Source: Actinomycetes bacterium (GTDB lineage: Bacteria > Actinomycetota > Actinomycetes > Actinomycetales > Cellulomonadaceae). Taken from it: DNA of 34,176 bases. The stretch is from positions 1-34,176 of the forward strand of contig JAEWEJ010000215.1 of NCBI GenBank assembly GCA_023389455.1, read 5' to 3'. The notes under the pieces were generated by a model. It worked only from the letters and a program-made list of their open reading frames with translations, ran no database searches and was not told where the DNA came from. Of the stretch, positions 1 through 7,053 are shown piece after piece (position 1 is the first letter of the stretch; the number at the start of each line of letters is the position of its first letter). The position numbers were made by a program, and so were the translations under genes.

Positions 1-211
1 CATCGCGACTACCGGCCCGGACCCGTCCGGCACGCTCAGCGTCTCGTCCACCCGGAGCTGGGAGATCACACCGGGCTCTCTGTACGGCACCGAGCTGACG
101 GTCGAGCAGGCGCCCGACGATGACGCCAGCAGCGGATCCTTCGTCTTCTCGATGGCTCTCGGCCACGACGGCGACTGGAGCGTCGAAGCCATCGACACGA
201 GCGAGCGATGA
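1..211 (+). CDS. C-terminal end of a DUF6318-like lipoprotein (cut by window edge)
   Basis: An open frame runs from the window edge to a TGA at 209-211, whose bases overlap the ATG of the next gene (ATGA). The visible 69 residues end in a stretch with Gly-Asp-Trp-Ser-Val-Glu-Ala-Ile-Asp. This lines up with the end of the lipoprotein at 8414-8989 (Gly-Gln-Ala-Trp-Glu-Val-Arg-Ala-Val-Asp), and both are followed directly by a PKD-domain gene. The family assignment rests on that paralogy and on gene order, since the lipobox and the CxxC region lie outside the window. It probably encodes a surface lipoprotein of unknown function translated together with its neighbour. Confidence 0.6.
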   Translation, partial: IATTGPDPSGTLSVSSTRSWEITPGSLYGTELTVEQAPDDDASSGSFVFSMALGHDGDWSVEAIDTSER

Positions 212-1107
212 CTCGGTTCGTCCGCCGCAGCGTTCTTGCCTCCGCTGCCGTCACGCTAGTTGTCGTCGCCTTCCTGTGCTCCCCAGCAGCGGCGCTCGAC
301 ATCCGCGGGAACTTCAGCGAGAACGGGCAGTTCGCCGAGCTGACGCTTCCCGCGACGGAGAGCGCGGCGACAGCGAACCAAGCGGTCCCCCTCGAGGAAC
401 GGCTCGTGGACTACGAGCGCGCCCCGAACTGTCAGAACCCTGACGGCACGTGGATCCGCGGCTCCGCCGACGGCACCTGCCCCCAGGGCGAGGGCACCCC
501 CAACGCACCCGTCCTGTGCGCCGGCCCCGGCCAGAGCGTCGTGTGGCCCATGTGGCGCCGCGATCGCACCACACCCACCTCCCCGTGGGGCGGGTGGACC
601 CGTCTGGACCCGGGCGGCTGCAGCACCGACCTGCTGCCCACCCTGACCGAGGCCGACTTCCGTCTCCTACCCATCCCCGCCCCCGCACTCACCCTGCAAC
701 CCGACCGCGGCTGGGTCCTGGTCAACATCGAGACCATTGTCACCACCAACCCCGACCCCATCACCCTGCGCACCGACCTACTCGGCCACGCCATCACCGT
801 CCAAGCCACCCCCACCACCTGGACCTACGACTTCGGCGACAACACCACTCCCCTGACGACGACAGACCCGGGTCGACCCCACCCCGCGTTCGACCTCACC
901 CACACCTACCGCACCCCCGGCACCGCCCAGATCACCCTGGCCACCACCTGGACCGGCCGCTACCAGATCGACGGCACCACCCTCTGGCGCGACATCGACG
1001 GCACCGCCACCACAACCACCACCAGCGACCCCATCACCATCGAAGAACGCACCAGCCGACTCGTCGCCGAGCTCTGCACCGCCACCCCCACACCACCCGA
1101 CTGCTGA
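208..1107 (+). CDS. secreted PKD-domain protein (copy 1)
   Basis: This 299-residue protein begins with a signal peptide: Arg-rich start, hydrophobic core at about residues 10-24, and a likely cleavage after Ser-Pro-Ala-Ala-Ala near residue 28. Cysteine-containing blocks follow (EYxRAPxC-like and ADGTC). A PKD-like segment lies at about 205-255, with Tyr-Asp-Phe-Gly-Asp and the closing His-Thr-Tyr motif. The C-terminus is Thr/Pro-rich and ends in Cys. The start overlaps the stop of the lipoprotein upstream, so the two are translationally coupled. A paralogue with the same partner lies at 8986-9873, and the last 207 bases of both genes are almost identical. PKD folds usually mediate extracellular protein or sugar contacts; the specific role is unknown. 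Confidence 0.8.
   Translation: MTRFVRRSVLASAAVTLVVVAFLCSPAAALDIRGNFSENGQFAELTLPATESAATANQAVPLEERLVDYERAPNCQNPDGTWIRGSADGTCPQGEGTPNAPVLCAGPGQSVVWPMWRRDRTTPTSPWGGWTRLDPGGCSTDLLPTLTEADFRLLPIPAPALTLQPDRGWVLVNIETIVTTNPDPITLRTDLLGHAITVQATPTTWTYDFGDNTTPLTTTDPGRPHPAFDLTHTYRTPGTAQITLATTWTGRYQIDGTTLWRDIDGTATTTTTSDPITIEERTSRLVAELCTATPTPPDC
901..1107 (+). repeat. near-identical direct repeat, copy A (pairs with 9667-9873)
   Basis: The 3' end of this PKD gene matches 9667-9873 at a constant offset of 8766 bases. By eye there is a perfect 96-base match (901-996) followed by isolated differences at 997, 1037, 1089 and 1092. Identity is far lower upstream, which suggests recent gene conversion or a recent partial duplication rather than uniform divergence. 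Confidence 0.9.
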
Positions 1108-1328
1108 CCGGCACGACTACCGCCTGCCGACACGCATCGACCGGGGCACCCTCTCGCGCGGCACCGCTGACGACCACCTCCCCACCGACCAGGACGCGCT
1201 CGCACGCCGCCCGGCTCGGCCGGTTTCGCCCGGGTGAGATGCAGGAACGGGTGACGACCGACTCCACAACGCGCCGCTAATGTCCGGAACGCGCCATCGC
1301 GGCGTTCGGGATGAGGCAAGGGGGCCAC

Positions 1329-2024
1329 ATGTCGGCACAGCGGTTCGACACATCATCGGGGCTTCCCGCATCCGCACCGCGAGGCGACCGCGAGCGCGGC
1401 AGGCCGGCACCACCGCCTCGACGCCTCATCGCATCCGTCGTGCAGGACAGGCGCTGGCTCGCAGGCGCCACGGCCGCCGCCGGGCTGCTCGTCGGCCTCG
1501 TGATGGGGTCGACCTCGATGGCAGCCGCAGGCTCCGAGAGGGCCACGACGGACCGCACGACCATCGACCAGCTCACCTCGCAGGTCGCCGACCTCGACAG
1601 CGAGCTCGTCACCGTCCGCGACGACCTCGACACGACCGAACAGGAGCTGGAGAAGGCGACGGCACAGGTCGCCGAGATCGACCGCCGCGCCGCGGACCTC
1701 GCTGCTCTCGAGGCGACGCTCACCACCCGCCAGCAGGAGCTCGACGCCCGGCAGGCAGATCTCGACACCCGCCACGCCCAGCTCGACGCCCGCGCCGCGG
1801 ACCTCGACGCACGCGAGGCATCCGTGGCCGCCGCTCAGGCACGGACGAAGGCGACGGGATCGACCTCGTCGACGACAGGCTCAGCCCCGGCCGGCAGCAC
1901 GGGCTCCACGTCCTTCAAGAACTGCGACGCCGCACGCGCCGCAGGTGCTGCTCCCGTCCGCCGCGGCGACCCCGGCTACGGCCCGCACCTCGACCGCGAC
2001 GACGACGGCATCGGCTGCGAGTAG
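1329..2024 (+). CDS. membrane-anchored coiled-coil protein with C-terminal Excalibur domain
   Basis: The 231-residue product has a basic, Pro-rich N-terminus and one membrane segment at about 44-66 (Ala/Gly/Leu/Val-rich). A long heptad-rich coiled coil at about 75-178 is full of repeated LDxR and ADLDxR units. A Ser/Thr/Gly linker leads to a C-terminal Excalibur domain at about 196-231 with Phe-Lys-Asn-Cys, Pro-Gly-Tyr and Asp-Arg-Asp-Asp-Asp-Gly-Ile-Gly-Cys-Glu. Excalibur domains are short extracellular calcium-binding modules with a DxDxDGxxCE core, so the C-terminus should lie outside the cell. ATG at 1329 is preferred over the in-frame ATG at 1311 because AAGGGGG lies just upstream of it. 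The gene stands alone; its role is probably in the cell envelope. Confidence 0.8.
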   Translation: MSAQRFDTSSGLPASAPRGDRERGRPAPPPRRLIASVVQDRRWLAGATAAAGLLVGLVMGSTSMAAAGSERATTDRTTIDQLTSQVADLDSELVTVRDDLDTTEQELEKATAQVAEIDRRAADLAALEATLTTRQQELDARQADLDTRHAQLDARAADLDAREASVAAAQARTKATGSTSSTTGSAPAGSTGSTSFKNCDAARAAGAAPVRRGDPGYGPHLDRDDDGIGCE

Positions 2025-2056
2025 GGGACGGGCGCCGGCCGGACCGCTTCCGCGGT

Positions 2057-2076
2057 GATAGCAGGAAAGCTATCGT
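2057..2076 (+). promoter_or_regulatory. palindromic operator overlapping a leaderless -10 box of the XRE-nucleotidyltransferase gene
   Basis: GATAGC (2057-2062) and GCTATC (2069-2074) form a perfect 6-base inverted repeat around AGGAAA. The second arm overlaps TATCGT (2071-2076), a TANNNT-type -10 box only 6 bases before the ATG at 2083. No ribosome binding site fits that start, so a leaderless transcript is likely. The downstream protein has an XRE-like helix-turn-helix, so autoregulation at this palindrome is a natural inference. Confidence 0.5.
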
Positions 2077-2082
2077 CGCTCG

Positions 2083-2541
2083 ATGACCGACCCCTCCGGC
2101 GCCGACCTGCGGTCTCGCCGCACACGCCCTGAGCTCAGGCAGCGTGAGGTCGCGGCCCGGCCCGGCGTCGCCCAGCCACTCATCCCCGCCGCGGAGACCG
2201 CGCGCCGCGGGATCGGACCGGACGGGCGGGCGGAGCTCGACGCAGCACTCCAGGCCCGGCCGTCCACCGTGCTCGAGCGTCACCGGTCAGCGGTGCGCGA
2301 GGTCGTCGCACGCCACCACGGTCGTGACGCGTTCGTCATCGGCTCGGTCGCCCGCGGCGACGACACCCCCGGTTCGGACCTCGACCTCATGGTCACGTTC
2401 GACGACGGCACGGACCTGGTCGACGTCCTCGACCTCACCGACGAGCTCGAGGAGCTCCTGGGGACGAAGGTCGACGTCATCTCCGGCCGCGTCGCCGGGG
2501 CAGTGGGCGAGCACGCTCGGCGGGACGCGGCGCCTCTGTGA
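2083..2541 (+). CDS. XRE-type HTH fused to MNT-family nucleotidyltransferase, orphan antitoxin-like
   Basis: This is a 152-residue protein. Residues about 8-48 follow the XRE helix-turn-helix pattern (arginine-rich start, then Gln-x-Glu-Val-Ala-Ala-Arg-x-Gly-Val and a Glu-Thr-x-Arg-Arg recognition end). Residues 87-102 form the nucleotidyltransferase signature GSxxRGxxxxxSDxDL, and a third acidic residue lies near 131 (Lys-Val-Asp-Val). MNT-fold proteins of this size are usually antitoxins of HEPN toxins and may inactivate the toxin by adding nucleotides to it. No HEPN gene is visible: only about 50 bases separate this stop from the stop of the convergent vapC-like gene. It is therefore either a lone regulator or a remnant of a toxin-antitoxin pair. 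Confidence 0.75.
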   Translation: MTDPSGADLRSRRTRPELRQREVAARPGVAQPLIPAAETARRGIGPDGRAELDAALQARPSTVLERHRSAVREVVARHHGRDAFVIGSVARGDDTPGSDLDLMVTFDDGTDLVDVLDLTDELEELLGTKVDVISGRVAGAVGEHARRDAAPL

Positions 2542-2590
2542 GCACGCCCGCCAAGGTCCTCCCGCACTGCGCGTCGACCGTCGTGCGCCG

Positions 2591-2992
2591 TCAGGCCGCG
2601 GACGAGGGCATGACGACGGGCACCCCGTAGGCGACCGCCGCCTCGGCGAGCCGGTCGTCGTACGTCACCACACCCTCGAGCTCGTCGCCGAGCTCGAGGG
2701 CGGTCGCCAGGTGGATCGCGTCGAGAGACCGCAAAGTGGCGGGTTCGAGTCGGCCGGCGACGTCGAGCACCCGTGACGAAACCTGCAGCAGGACCAGTGC
2801 GTCGAGAACCGCGTGCGCCTGTAAGGCCGCCTCGGGCACGGCGCGCCGGACCGCTCGCATGAGCTCGGTGCGCACGAAGTCGCTGGACACCGGCGTTCCA
2901 CCCTGCTCCCGCCACCAGGCGCGCAGCATGGGCGTCTCCGGCTCGACCACGACGAGCTTCACGAGCGCCGATGTGTCGAGGTAGTACGCCAC
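2591..2992 (-). CDS. vapC: PIN-domain ribonuclease toxin (VapC family)
   Basis: The 133-residue product starts with Tyr-Tyr-Leu-Asp-Thr-Ser-Ala-Leu-Val-Lys, the first PIN acidic motif. It continues with a central Ser-Ser-Asp-Phe-Val-Arg-Thr-Glu-Leu motif and ends with Leu-Arg-Ser-Leu-Asp-Ala-Ile-His-Leu-Ala and Val-Thr-Tyr-Asp-Asp-Arg-Leu, the remaining acidic positions of the metal-binding site. VapC toxins cut tRNA or rRNA. GTG at 2992 is chosen because it lies one base after the antitoxin stop and gives the normal PIN start; a longer in-frame extension would run through the antitoxin gene. The toxin is second in a two-gene operon with 2994-3263. Confidence 0.9.
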   Translation of the reverse strand: MAYYLDTSALVKLVVVEPETPMLRAWWREQGGTPVSSDFVRTELMRAVRRAVPEAALQAHAVLDALVLLQVSSRVLDVAGRLEPATLRSLDAIHLATALELGDELEGVVTYDDRLAEAAVAYGVPVVMPSSAA

Positions 2993-2993
2993 G

Positions 2994-3263
2994 TCAGCGC
3001 TCGTCGCGGAGCTCGGCGAGCGCGTCGGACAGCGTCTGCGCACCCGACGGCGCCGGCAGCGGCTCCGGGAGGTCGTCGAGGCGCGTGCGCGCCGCGCGGG
3101 CGGCACCGGCGGCGAGCAACCGGCTGAGAGGTGACGACGGAAGGGGTGTGAGCTGCGCGGCGGGCCGCCCCCGGTCGGTCACCGTCACGGTCTCCCCTGC
3201 CTCCACCCGCGCAACGACGGCTGACGCGTTCTGCTTGAGCTCGCGGATCCCCACCGTCGCCAT
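2994..3263 (-). CDS. vapB: Phd/YefM-type antitoxin paired with the PIN toxin
   Basis: This 89-residue protein has the Phd/YefM N-terminal DNA-binding fold: Val-Gly-Ile-Arg-Glu-Leu-Lys-Gln-Asn, then Val-x-Ala-Gly-Glu-Thr-Val-Thr-Val-Thr-Asp-Arg-Gly-Arg-Pro-Ala-Ala near residues 22-38. The C-terminal half is charged and probably wraps the toxin. It lies one base upstream of the toxin start. The ATG at 3263 sits 7 bases after a TACCAT box and inside a palindrome, so leaderless, autoregulated expression is expected. Confidence 0.9.
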   Translation of the reverse strand: MATVGIRELKQNASAVVARVEAGETVTVTDRGRPAAQLTPLPSSPLSRLLAAGAARAARTRLDDLPEPLPAPSGAQTLSDALAELRDER

Positions 3264-3278
3264 GTGCTACATGGTAGC
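3260..3278 (-). promoter_or_regulatory. overlapping palindromes, -10 box and leaderless start of the vapBC-type operon
   Basis: On the minus strand GCTAC-CAT-GTAGC (3278-3266) and CCATGT-AGC-ACATGG (3274-3260) are two perfect, overlapping inverted repeats. They cover the -10-like TACCAT (3276-3271) and the antitoxin ATG (3263-3261), with 7 bases between box and start. A Phd-type antitoxin bound here would block both RNA polymerase and the start codon. No ribosome binding site is present. Confidence 0.6.
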
Positions 3279-3397
3279 CCTTGGGCCGTCGGGACGATCG
3301 GGAGCGAGCACCACGTGCCCCGCGAGCGGAGCGGACACAACCGAGCGCGGCTCACCCCGCGCGGCGTCAGTGGACGCCGCAGGCAGCGGCCGGCACG

Positions 3398-3922
3398 TCA
3401 GTAACCCGGCGCCTGCGCGCCTCCGTCGAACCGTGCACCCGCGTCGAACCGTGCAGCAGCGTCGAACCGTGCACCGGCCGGCGAGCTCGGGAGCGCCGCG
3501 AACACCATCATGATGATCCCGCCGATCGACGGGACGAGGGACACGAGCTGCACCCACCCCGAGAAGTTGGCGTCGTGGAGCCGGCGCGCGTTGAGCGCGA
3601 TGCTCGGCACGAAGCTCCCGAAGAGGAAGACCGCGAACAGCAGGGCCACGACGATGGCCGCCGGGTTGGGCTCGCTCGCCCGGCCGCTGCTGTCCGCCGT
3701 CGCGGCGCTCGCGACCCCGGTGACGATGGCGAAGGCGATGAAGACGAGCGCCATGAACAGCGCCACCCACCAGTACTCGCTGCGGCTGGCACGACCGCTG
3801 AACGTCGCGTAGCGGCCGTAGAAGCGGGACACGGCCTGACCGAACGTCGCGCCGGGCAGCGGCGCGTCGTGGCCCTCGGTGGGCGCGGTCGTCGAGAAGG
3901 GCGGCGGAGGTGCGTAGGTCAT
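3398..3922 (-). CDS. DUF805 family integral membrane protein
   Basis: The 174-residue protein has a Pro-rich cytoplasmic N-terminus. The family hallmark Gly-Arg-Ala-Ser-Arg-Ser-Glu-Tyr-Trp-Trp lies at 43-52, with membrane segments at about 53-72, 88-110 and 126-143. The second hallmark, Asn-Ala-Arg-Arg-Leu-His-Asp-Ala-Asn-Phe-Ser-Gly-Trp, is at 111-123. DUF805 proteins are small bacterial inner-membrane proteins without a settled function. The C-terminus carries three tandem copies of a six-residue Ala-Arg-Phe-Asp unit encoded by an 18-base repeat. The start lies 7 bases after a TAGTCT box. Confidence 0.85.
   Translation of the reverse strand: MTYAPPPPFSTTAPTEGHDAPLPGATFGQAVSRFYGRYATFSGRASRSEYWWVALFMALVFIAFAIVTGVASAATADSSGRASEPNPAAIVVALLFAVFLFGSFVPSIALNARRLHDANFSGWVQLVSLVPSIGGIIMMVFAALPSSPAGARFDAAARFDAGARFDGGAQAPGY
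3424..3473 (-). repeat. three 18-base tandem repeats encoding ARFDxx units
   Basis: The 14-base string CGTCGAACCGTGCA occurs at 3424, 3442 and 3460, spaced exactly 18 bases apart and in frame inside the DUF805 gene. It encodes three consecutive ARFD-type hexapeptides near the C-terminus. The copies are identical over the core, so the array is young or slippage-prone and copy number may vary between strains. Confidence 0.85.
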
Positions 3923-3929
3923 ACCGCGG

Positions 3930-3935
3930 AGACTA
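3930..3935 (-). promoter_or_regulatory. -10-like box of a probable leaderless DUF805 transcript
   Basis: TAGTCT on the minus strand ends 7 bases before the ATG at 3922, and no purine-rich ribosome binding site lies between them. The geometry matches other leaderless candidates in this window. No convincing -35 element is visible. Confidence 0.35.
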
Positions 3936-3980
3936 GGGACGTCTGGGGGGTTTCGTGCGGTCCGTCCACAGCAACCCGAC

Positions 3981-4541
3981 CTAGAGGGTGACGAGGTACC
4001 CCAGACGGCGCAGCGCCTCGACGTGGTCGACGGCCCCCTGGAACGACCCGGGCATCTCGCACGTGAGCGCCATGCGCCCGTCCTCCGTCGCCATGTGGAT
4101 GGTGGTCGACAGTCCCGTCGACGCCCACGTCCCCACGACGAGGACGTGCGTGACGTGCTGCGCCCACACCCACGTCGGGGGCTCCAGCCGGTACAGCGTG
4201 ACGGCGTAGCCGCCGCGCTCGTCCGCCTGCCGGTCGACCGTGCGGACGATGTGGGCCTTGCCCAACGGGCGCCGCAGCTCGGCGGTGAAGGCCTCCAGCT
4301 CCATCGCCATCACGGCGTCGGCACTGACCGCCTCCGGCGCGTACGCGGGCACGGTCGTCCCGGCAGGCTCCCGGGTCTCGGCCGGCCCGGACGCCTCGAC
4401 GGGCGCACCCGTGGCGTCGCCGCCCGGCGGGACGGACTCGGGCGCGTGCTGCGGCTGGGGCGCGGCGCCACGTCGCCGTCGCCACGGGAAGCGGCGTCGA
4501 CGGTCGGGGGCAGGGGTGGGCTCCTCGGGGGACACGGGCAC
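3981..4541 (-). CDS. conserved hypothetical protein, paralogue of 10059-10730
   Basis: The function is not recognised. The product (186 residues from GTG 4541) has an Arg/Pro-rich, probably disordered N-terminal third. Its C-terminal half is compact: Tyr-Arg-Leu-Glu-Pro-Pro, Val-Thr-His-Val-Leu-Val-Val and a final Asp-His-Val-Glu-Ala-Leu-Arg-Arg-Leu-Gly-Tyr. These align with Tyr-His-Leu-Glu-Pro-Pro, Asp-Trp-Val-Leu-Val-Leu and Asp-His-Val-Arg-Ala-Leu-Gly-Tyr in the protein at 10059-10730. There is no signal peptide or membrane segment. GTG 4541 is chosen because GGAG lies 8 bases upstream, as at the paralogue; GTG at 4547 or 4535 and a longer form from GTG 4610 are possible. The gene is divergent from the ESX-like operon. 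Confidence 0.65.
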   Translation of the reverse strand: MPVSPEEPTPAPDRRRRFPWRRRRGAAPQPQHAPESVPPGGDATGAPVEASGPAETREPAGTTVPAYAPEAVSADAVMAMELEAFTAELRRPLGKAHIVRTVDRQADERGGYAVTLYRLEPPTWVWAQHVTHVLVVGTWASTGLSTTIHMATEDGRMALTCEMPGSFQGAVDHVEALRRLGYLVTL

Positions 4542-4681
4542 GGTCACGGCTCCGTCGGGTCGGGCACCTCGCACCGGTCGGTGCGAGCAGATCACCACCT
4601 CCGGGGGCACCGTGTGGGGGCACGGCGCCGGCCGGCCAACCGGAGGGATCGCGGCCGGACCTCGGGATCGCCGGCACCTTA
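4542..4681 (-). promoter_or_regulatory. structured 5' leader shared with the paralogue at 10731-10872 (copy 1)
   Basis: The 140 bases before GTG 4541 align with the leader of the paralogous gene. Shared parts in order are a TANNNT box (TAAGGT, 4681-4676), GGCCGC, CCTCCGG followed by TGGCC, CGGTGCCCCCGGAGG, a perfect 9-bp hairpin CTCGCACCG-AC-CGGTGCGAG (4587-4568), and GACGGAG as ribosome binding site. CCTCCGG can also pair with CCGGAGG to enclose the middle part. In copy 2 the 9-bp hairpin is kept with three compensatory pair changes, which suggests selection on RNA structure. GC-rich DNA pairs easily, so folding needs a test. Confidence 0.45.
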
Positions 4682-4804
4682 GTCAGGGCGACTGTGGTGA
4701 CGGCGGGTGTGCGCTGTGCGGTGCGACACACTCCGCGACATGCACGTCGAGCACTGCCGGTCACCACCTGTGGATGACGCGCACGGGCACCCGAATTGCG
4801 CAGA

Positions 4805-4810
4805 TACGTT
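4805..4810 (+). promoter_or_regulatory. -10-like box of the leaderless ESX-like operon
   Basis: TACGTT (4805-4810) ends 7 bases before GTG 4818, and the intervening bases are pyrimidine-rich with no ribosome binding site. This supports both the GTG start and a leaderless mRNA for the operon that runs to 8287. No good -35 box is seen. Confidence 0.45.
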
Positions 4811-4817
4811 CCCCGCC

Positions 4818-5105
4818 GTGACGCACCTGAGGCTCAGCACCGACGACCTGCTCGAGGTCGGGCACGACCTGCGCGCCGTCGCGCGGGAGCTCGAGGGCGC
4901 CTCCGTACGGAGCGACGTCATCGCCGACGCCGTCGGGCACCCGGCGCTGGCCGCGCGCGTCCGGGACTTCGCCCACGGGTGGGACGGCCACCGCGCCGAG
5001 ATGCTCGAGGAGGTCGCCCGGCTCGCCGAGGCGTGCACCGGCATCGGCGACACCTTCGAGCGCCTCGACACCGAGTTCGCCGCCGCGCTGCGGGGTGACG
5101 CGTGA
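4818..5105 (+). CDS. small helical ESX/WXG100-like protein
   Basis: The 95-residue, mostly alpha-helical protein has no signal peptide. Helices are predicted at about 9-28 (Leu-Leu-Glu-Val-Gly-His-Asp-Leu-Arg-Ala-Val-Ala-Arg-Glu-Leu) and 46-88. Phe-Ala-His-Gly-Trp-Asp-Gly at about 51-57 sits at the turn, where WXG100 proteins carry Trp-x-Gly. Length, fold and position as first gene of an operon with an LXG-like partner fit secreted small proteins of type VII (ESX) systems. GTG 4818 is favoured by the -10 box just upstream; an in-frame start further upstream would give an unlikely Cys/His-rich extension. Its stop overlaps the next start (GTGA). Confidence 0.6.
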   Translation: MTHLRLSTDDLLEVGHDLRAVARELEGASVRSDVIADAVGHPALAARVRDFAHGWDGHRAEMLEEVARLAEACTGIGDTFERLDTEFAAALRGDA

Positions 5106-6445
5106 ACCGCCCGTACTCCTGGTACCCGCTGGCGTCGTCGGACCCCGTCCCCGGCGACCCGGGTGTCGTGCGCGCCGGCGGCGACCACTACCGCGAGATC
5201 GCCGCGGCGATCGGTGACGCCGAACGCGTCCTACGAGCCCTCGTCGACGCCCAGGAGGCCGTCTCCGACGCGGTCGACGCGATCCGCGACCGCACCCACG
5301 CGGTCGCCGACAGCATCCGGAAGGCCTACGACCGCTACCACGCCGCCGGCGACGCCCTCGTCGTCTACTCGTTGCAGCTGGACCGCGCGCAGACGCAGTC
5401 CCTCGACGCGCTGCACCTGGCCCGGTCCGCCCAGCACGACCTCGACGCGGCGGAGACCGCGGTCCGCCGCTCCCGCCTGCTCCTCGACGACGCGACCGAC
5501 CTCGGCGAGGACGTCATCACCCACGAGCGCGCGCTCACCACCGCCCGCGCCGAGCGTGCGGACGCCGAGACGGACCTCGCCCGCGCACGCACGGTCCTCG
5601 AGGAGGCCGTCGGGTTGCGCGACGCGGCTGCGAGTCAGGCCCTCGAGACGCTCGACGCCGGCATGCACGGGGACGAGCTGGACGACGGGTGGTGGGAGGA
5701 CTGGGGTGCCGACGTCGCACAGGTCGTCTCGACGTGTGCCGGCCGGATCGCGACGGGCGCCGGGCTGCTCACGCTCGTCCTCGGGTGGGTGCCCGTGCTC
5801 GGGCAGATCCTCGCGGTCGTGTCGCTCGCGGCCGGCGCGGCCGCTCTGGTCGCAGACCTCGCGCTCGCCCTCAAGCGTGGTGACGGGGAGGACTGGGCGA
5901 ACGTCGTCACGGGCGTCGTCGGGATCGTGACGTTCGGTGCCGGGAAGGCGCTGGCGAAGTCGGCGCAGGCGTTCGTGGTCTCGTCGAGAACAACAGCGGC
6001 GACGGCGGCTGCCCGAGCCGACCGGTCGCTCCTGAGTCGGGTGCTCCGGGTGCTCGCGCGCGCATCCGGGGGGCGACAGGTGTCGAGCGCCTCGGCGACC
6101 TCGCTCAAGAGCGAGGTCGTCACCGGTCGCCCGTTGTCCTATCGAGACGCCTGGGCGCAGGTGCGGAACGCTCGTGGGTGGGATCGCGCTCTCACCCTTG
6201 CAGGCCACGGCGACCTCGTCGCCCAGAACAACGCCCTGCGCTCACAGCTCTGGGAGATCTCGCTCCTGCGGCCGAAGGCGTTCATCACCCTTGCAGGGCC
6301 GACCGCGAAGGGCACGGCCCTCGAAGCAGGGGCCTCCGTCCTCTACGTCACGGACGGCTCTCTCAACCTGGTGGCAGCCGGAACCGACGCGGTCGACGCC
6401 ACCAACGGGCCCGACCCCACCCCTGCCGACCGGGTCCGCCTGTGA
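5102..6445 (+). CDS. LXG-like type VII secretion substrate candidate with hydrophobic region
   Basis: The 447-residue product opens with a Trp-Tyr-Pro-Leu and Asp-Pro-Val-Pro-Gly-Asp-Pro motif, as seen at the N-terminus of actinobacterial ESX-exported polymorphic proteins. A long helical coiled-coil region (about 30-190) follows, then a Gly/Ala/Val/Leu-rich hydrophobic stretch at about 215-259, like the pre-toxin membrane region of LXG toxins. The last 150 residues show no toxin motif that I recognise. It is translationally coupled to the ESX-like gene (GTGA overlap), which may be its secretion partner. If it were a toxin, an immunity gene would be expected next; the following genes are candidates only. 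Confidence 0.5.
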   Translation: MNRPYSWYPLASSDPVPGDPGVVRAGGDHYREIAAAIGDAERVLRALVDAQEAVSDAVDAIRDRTHAVADSIRKAYDRYHAAGDALVVYSLQLDRAQTQSLDALHLARSAQHDLDAAETAVRRSRLLLDDATDLGEDVITHERALTTARAERADAETDLARARTVLEEAVGLRDAAASQALETLDAGMHGDELDDGWWEDWGADVAQVVSTCAGRIATGAGLLTLVLGWVPVLGQILAVVSLAAGAAALVADLALALKRGDGEDWANVVTGVVGIVTFGAGKALAKSAQAFVVSSRTTAATAAARADRSLLSRVLRVLARASGGRQVSSASATSLKSEVVTGRPLSYRDAWAQVRNARGWDRALTLAGHGDLVAQNNALRSQLWEISLLRPKAFITLAGPTAKGTALEAGASVLYVTDGSLNLVAAGTDAVDATNGPDPTPADRVRL

Positions 6446-6471
6446 CGGCTCACACCGAGAGGCCCCCTGCG

Positions 6472-7053
6472 ATGAACGGACCGTCGATCAACGGGATCTC
6501 GTGGGCTCTCCCCGACGACTGGGTGGGGTGGGAGGTGGGAGACATCCCGCAGGCGACCGCGCACGCCGCTGCGCTGGGCGACGACCAGCTCACCACCGAG
6601 GCAGTCGTGGCGGCGGCCTGCGCGCTCGACGCCGACGTCGATGAGCGCCTCCCTGGCACCAACCTCCTGGCGCTCTGGACGCCCGTCCCCGGCCATCGTG
6701 AGCCGCTTGCCACGGCCACGCTCCGCGTCGGCAGAGCCGAGAAGCCGGAGCGGATGACCATGGACGAGCTGCTGGAGTTCGCGCGCGACCCCTTCTACGC
6801 GCGAGGCACCCGCGTCGTCGACCTCGCGGCCGTGCCGTCCAGCGTGACGGCTGGGGAGGCCGTGCTGCGGGTCGTCGACAAGCTCCAGCGGTTCCGTCGG
6901 ACGGTCGTCCGGGAGTGGACCTGGTTCATCCTCCCGACCGGCACGACGGACATCGTGGCGTTGCAGCTCGAGTCGTGCTGGCACTTCGACGAGCTCACCG
7001 ACGTCTCCACCGCCATCGCCGACGCCGTCGAGGTCACGGTGGGCACCACATGA
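6472..7053 (+). CDS. hypothetical protein with LPDDW motif, ESX-like operon
   Basis: The family is not recognised. The 193-residue soluble protein starts near Trp-Ala-Leu-Pro-Asp-Asp-Trp. It has a mixed alpha/beta composition and a C-terminal half rich in Val/Leu/Trp strands (Glu-Trp-Thr-Trp-Phe-Ile-Leu-Pro). The next gene has the same Leu-Pro-Asp-Asp-Trp element near its N-terminus and may be a distant paralogue. ATG 6472 is preferred for its GAGAGG ribosome binding site 9 bases upstream; an in-frame GTG at 6442 would overlap the previous stop and add ten residues. Its end overlaps the next ATG (ATGA). Confidence 0.65.
   Translation: MNGPSINGISWALPDDWVGWEVGDIPQATAHAAALGDDQLTTEAVVAAACALDADVDERLPGTNLLALWTPVPGHREPLATATLRVGRAEKPERMTMDELLEFARDPFYARGTRVVDLAAVPSSVTAGEAVLRVVDKLQRFRRTVVREWTWFILPTGTTDIVALQLESCWHFDELTDVSTAIADAVEVTVGTT

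Noticed and set aside
450..1280. Plus-strand frame rich in His, Pro and Arg overlapping the first PKD gene
   Set aside because: It is a frame-shifted reading of the PKD gene. The real frame has a signal peptide, the YDFGD motif and a paralogue in the same frame.
2993..3106. Longer N-terminus for the PIN toxin
   Set aside because: It would overlap the antitoxin gene and add a low-complexity Arg/Ser tail before the normal PIN start motif.
3424..3473. Possible CRISPR-like array
   Set aside because: Three 18-base repeats have no unique spacers and stay in frame within the DUF805 gene; they encode a hexapeptide repeat.
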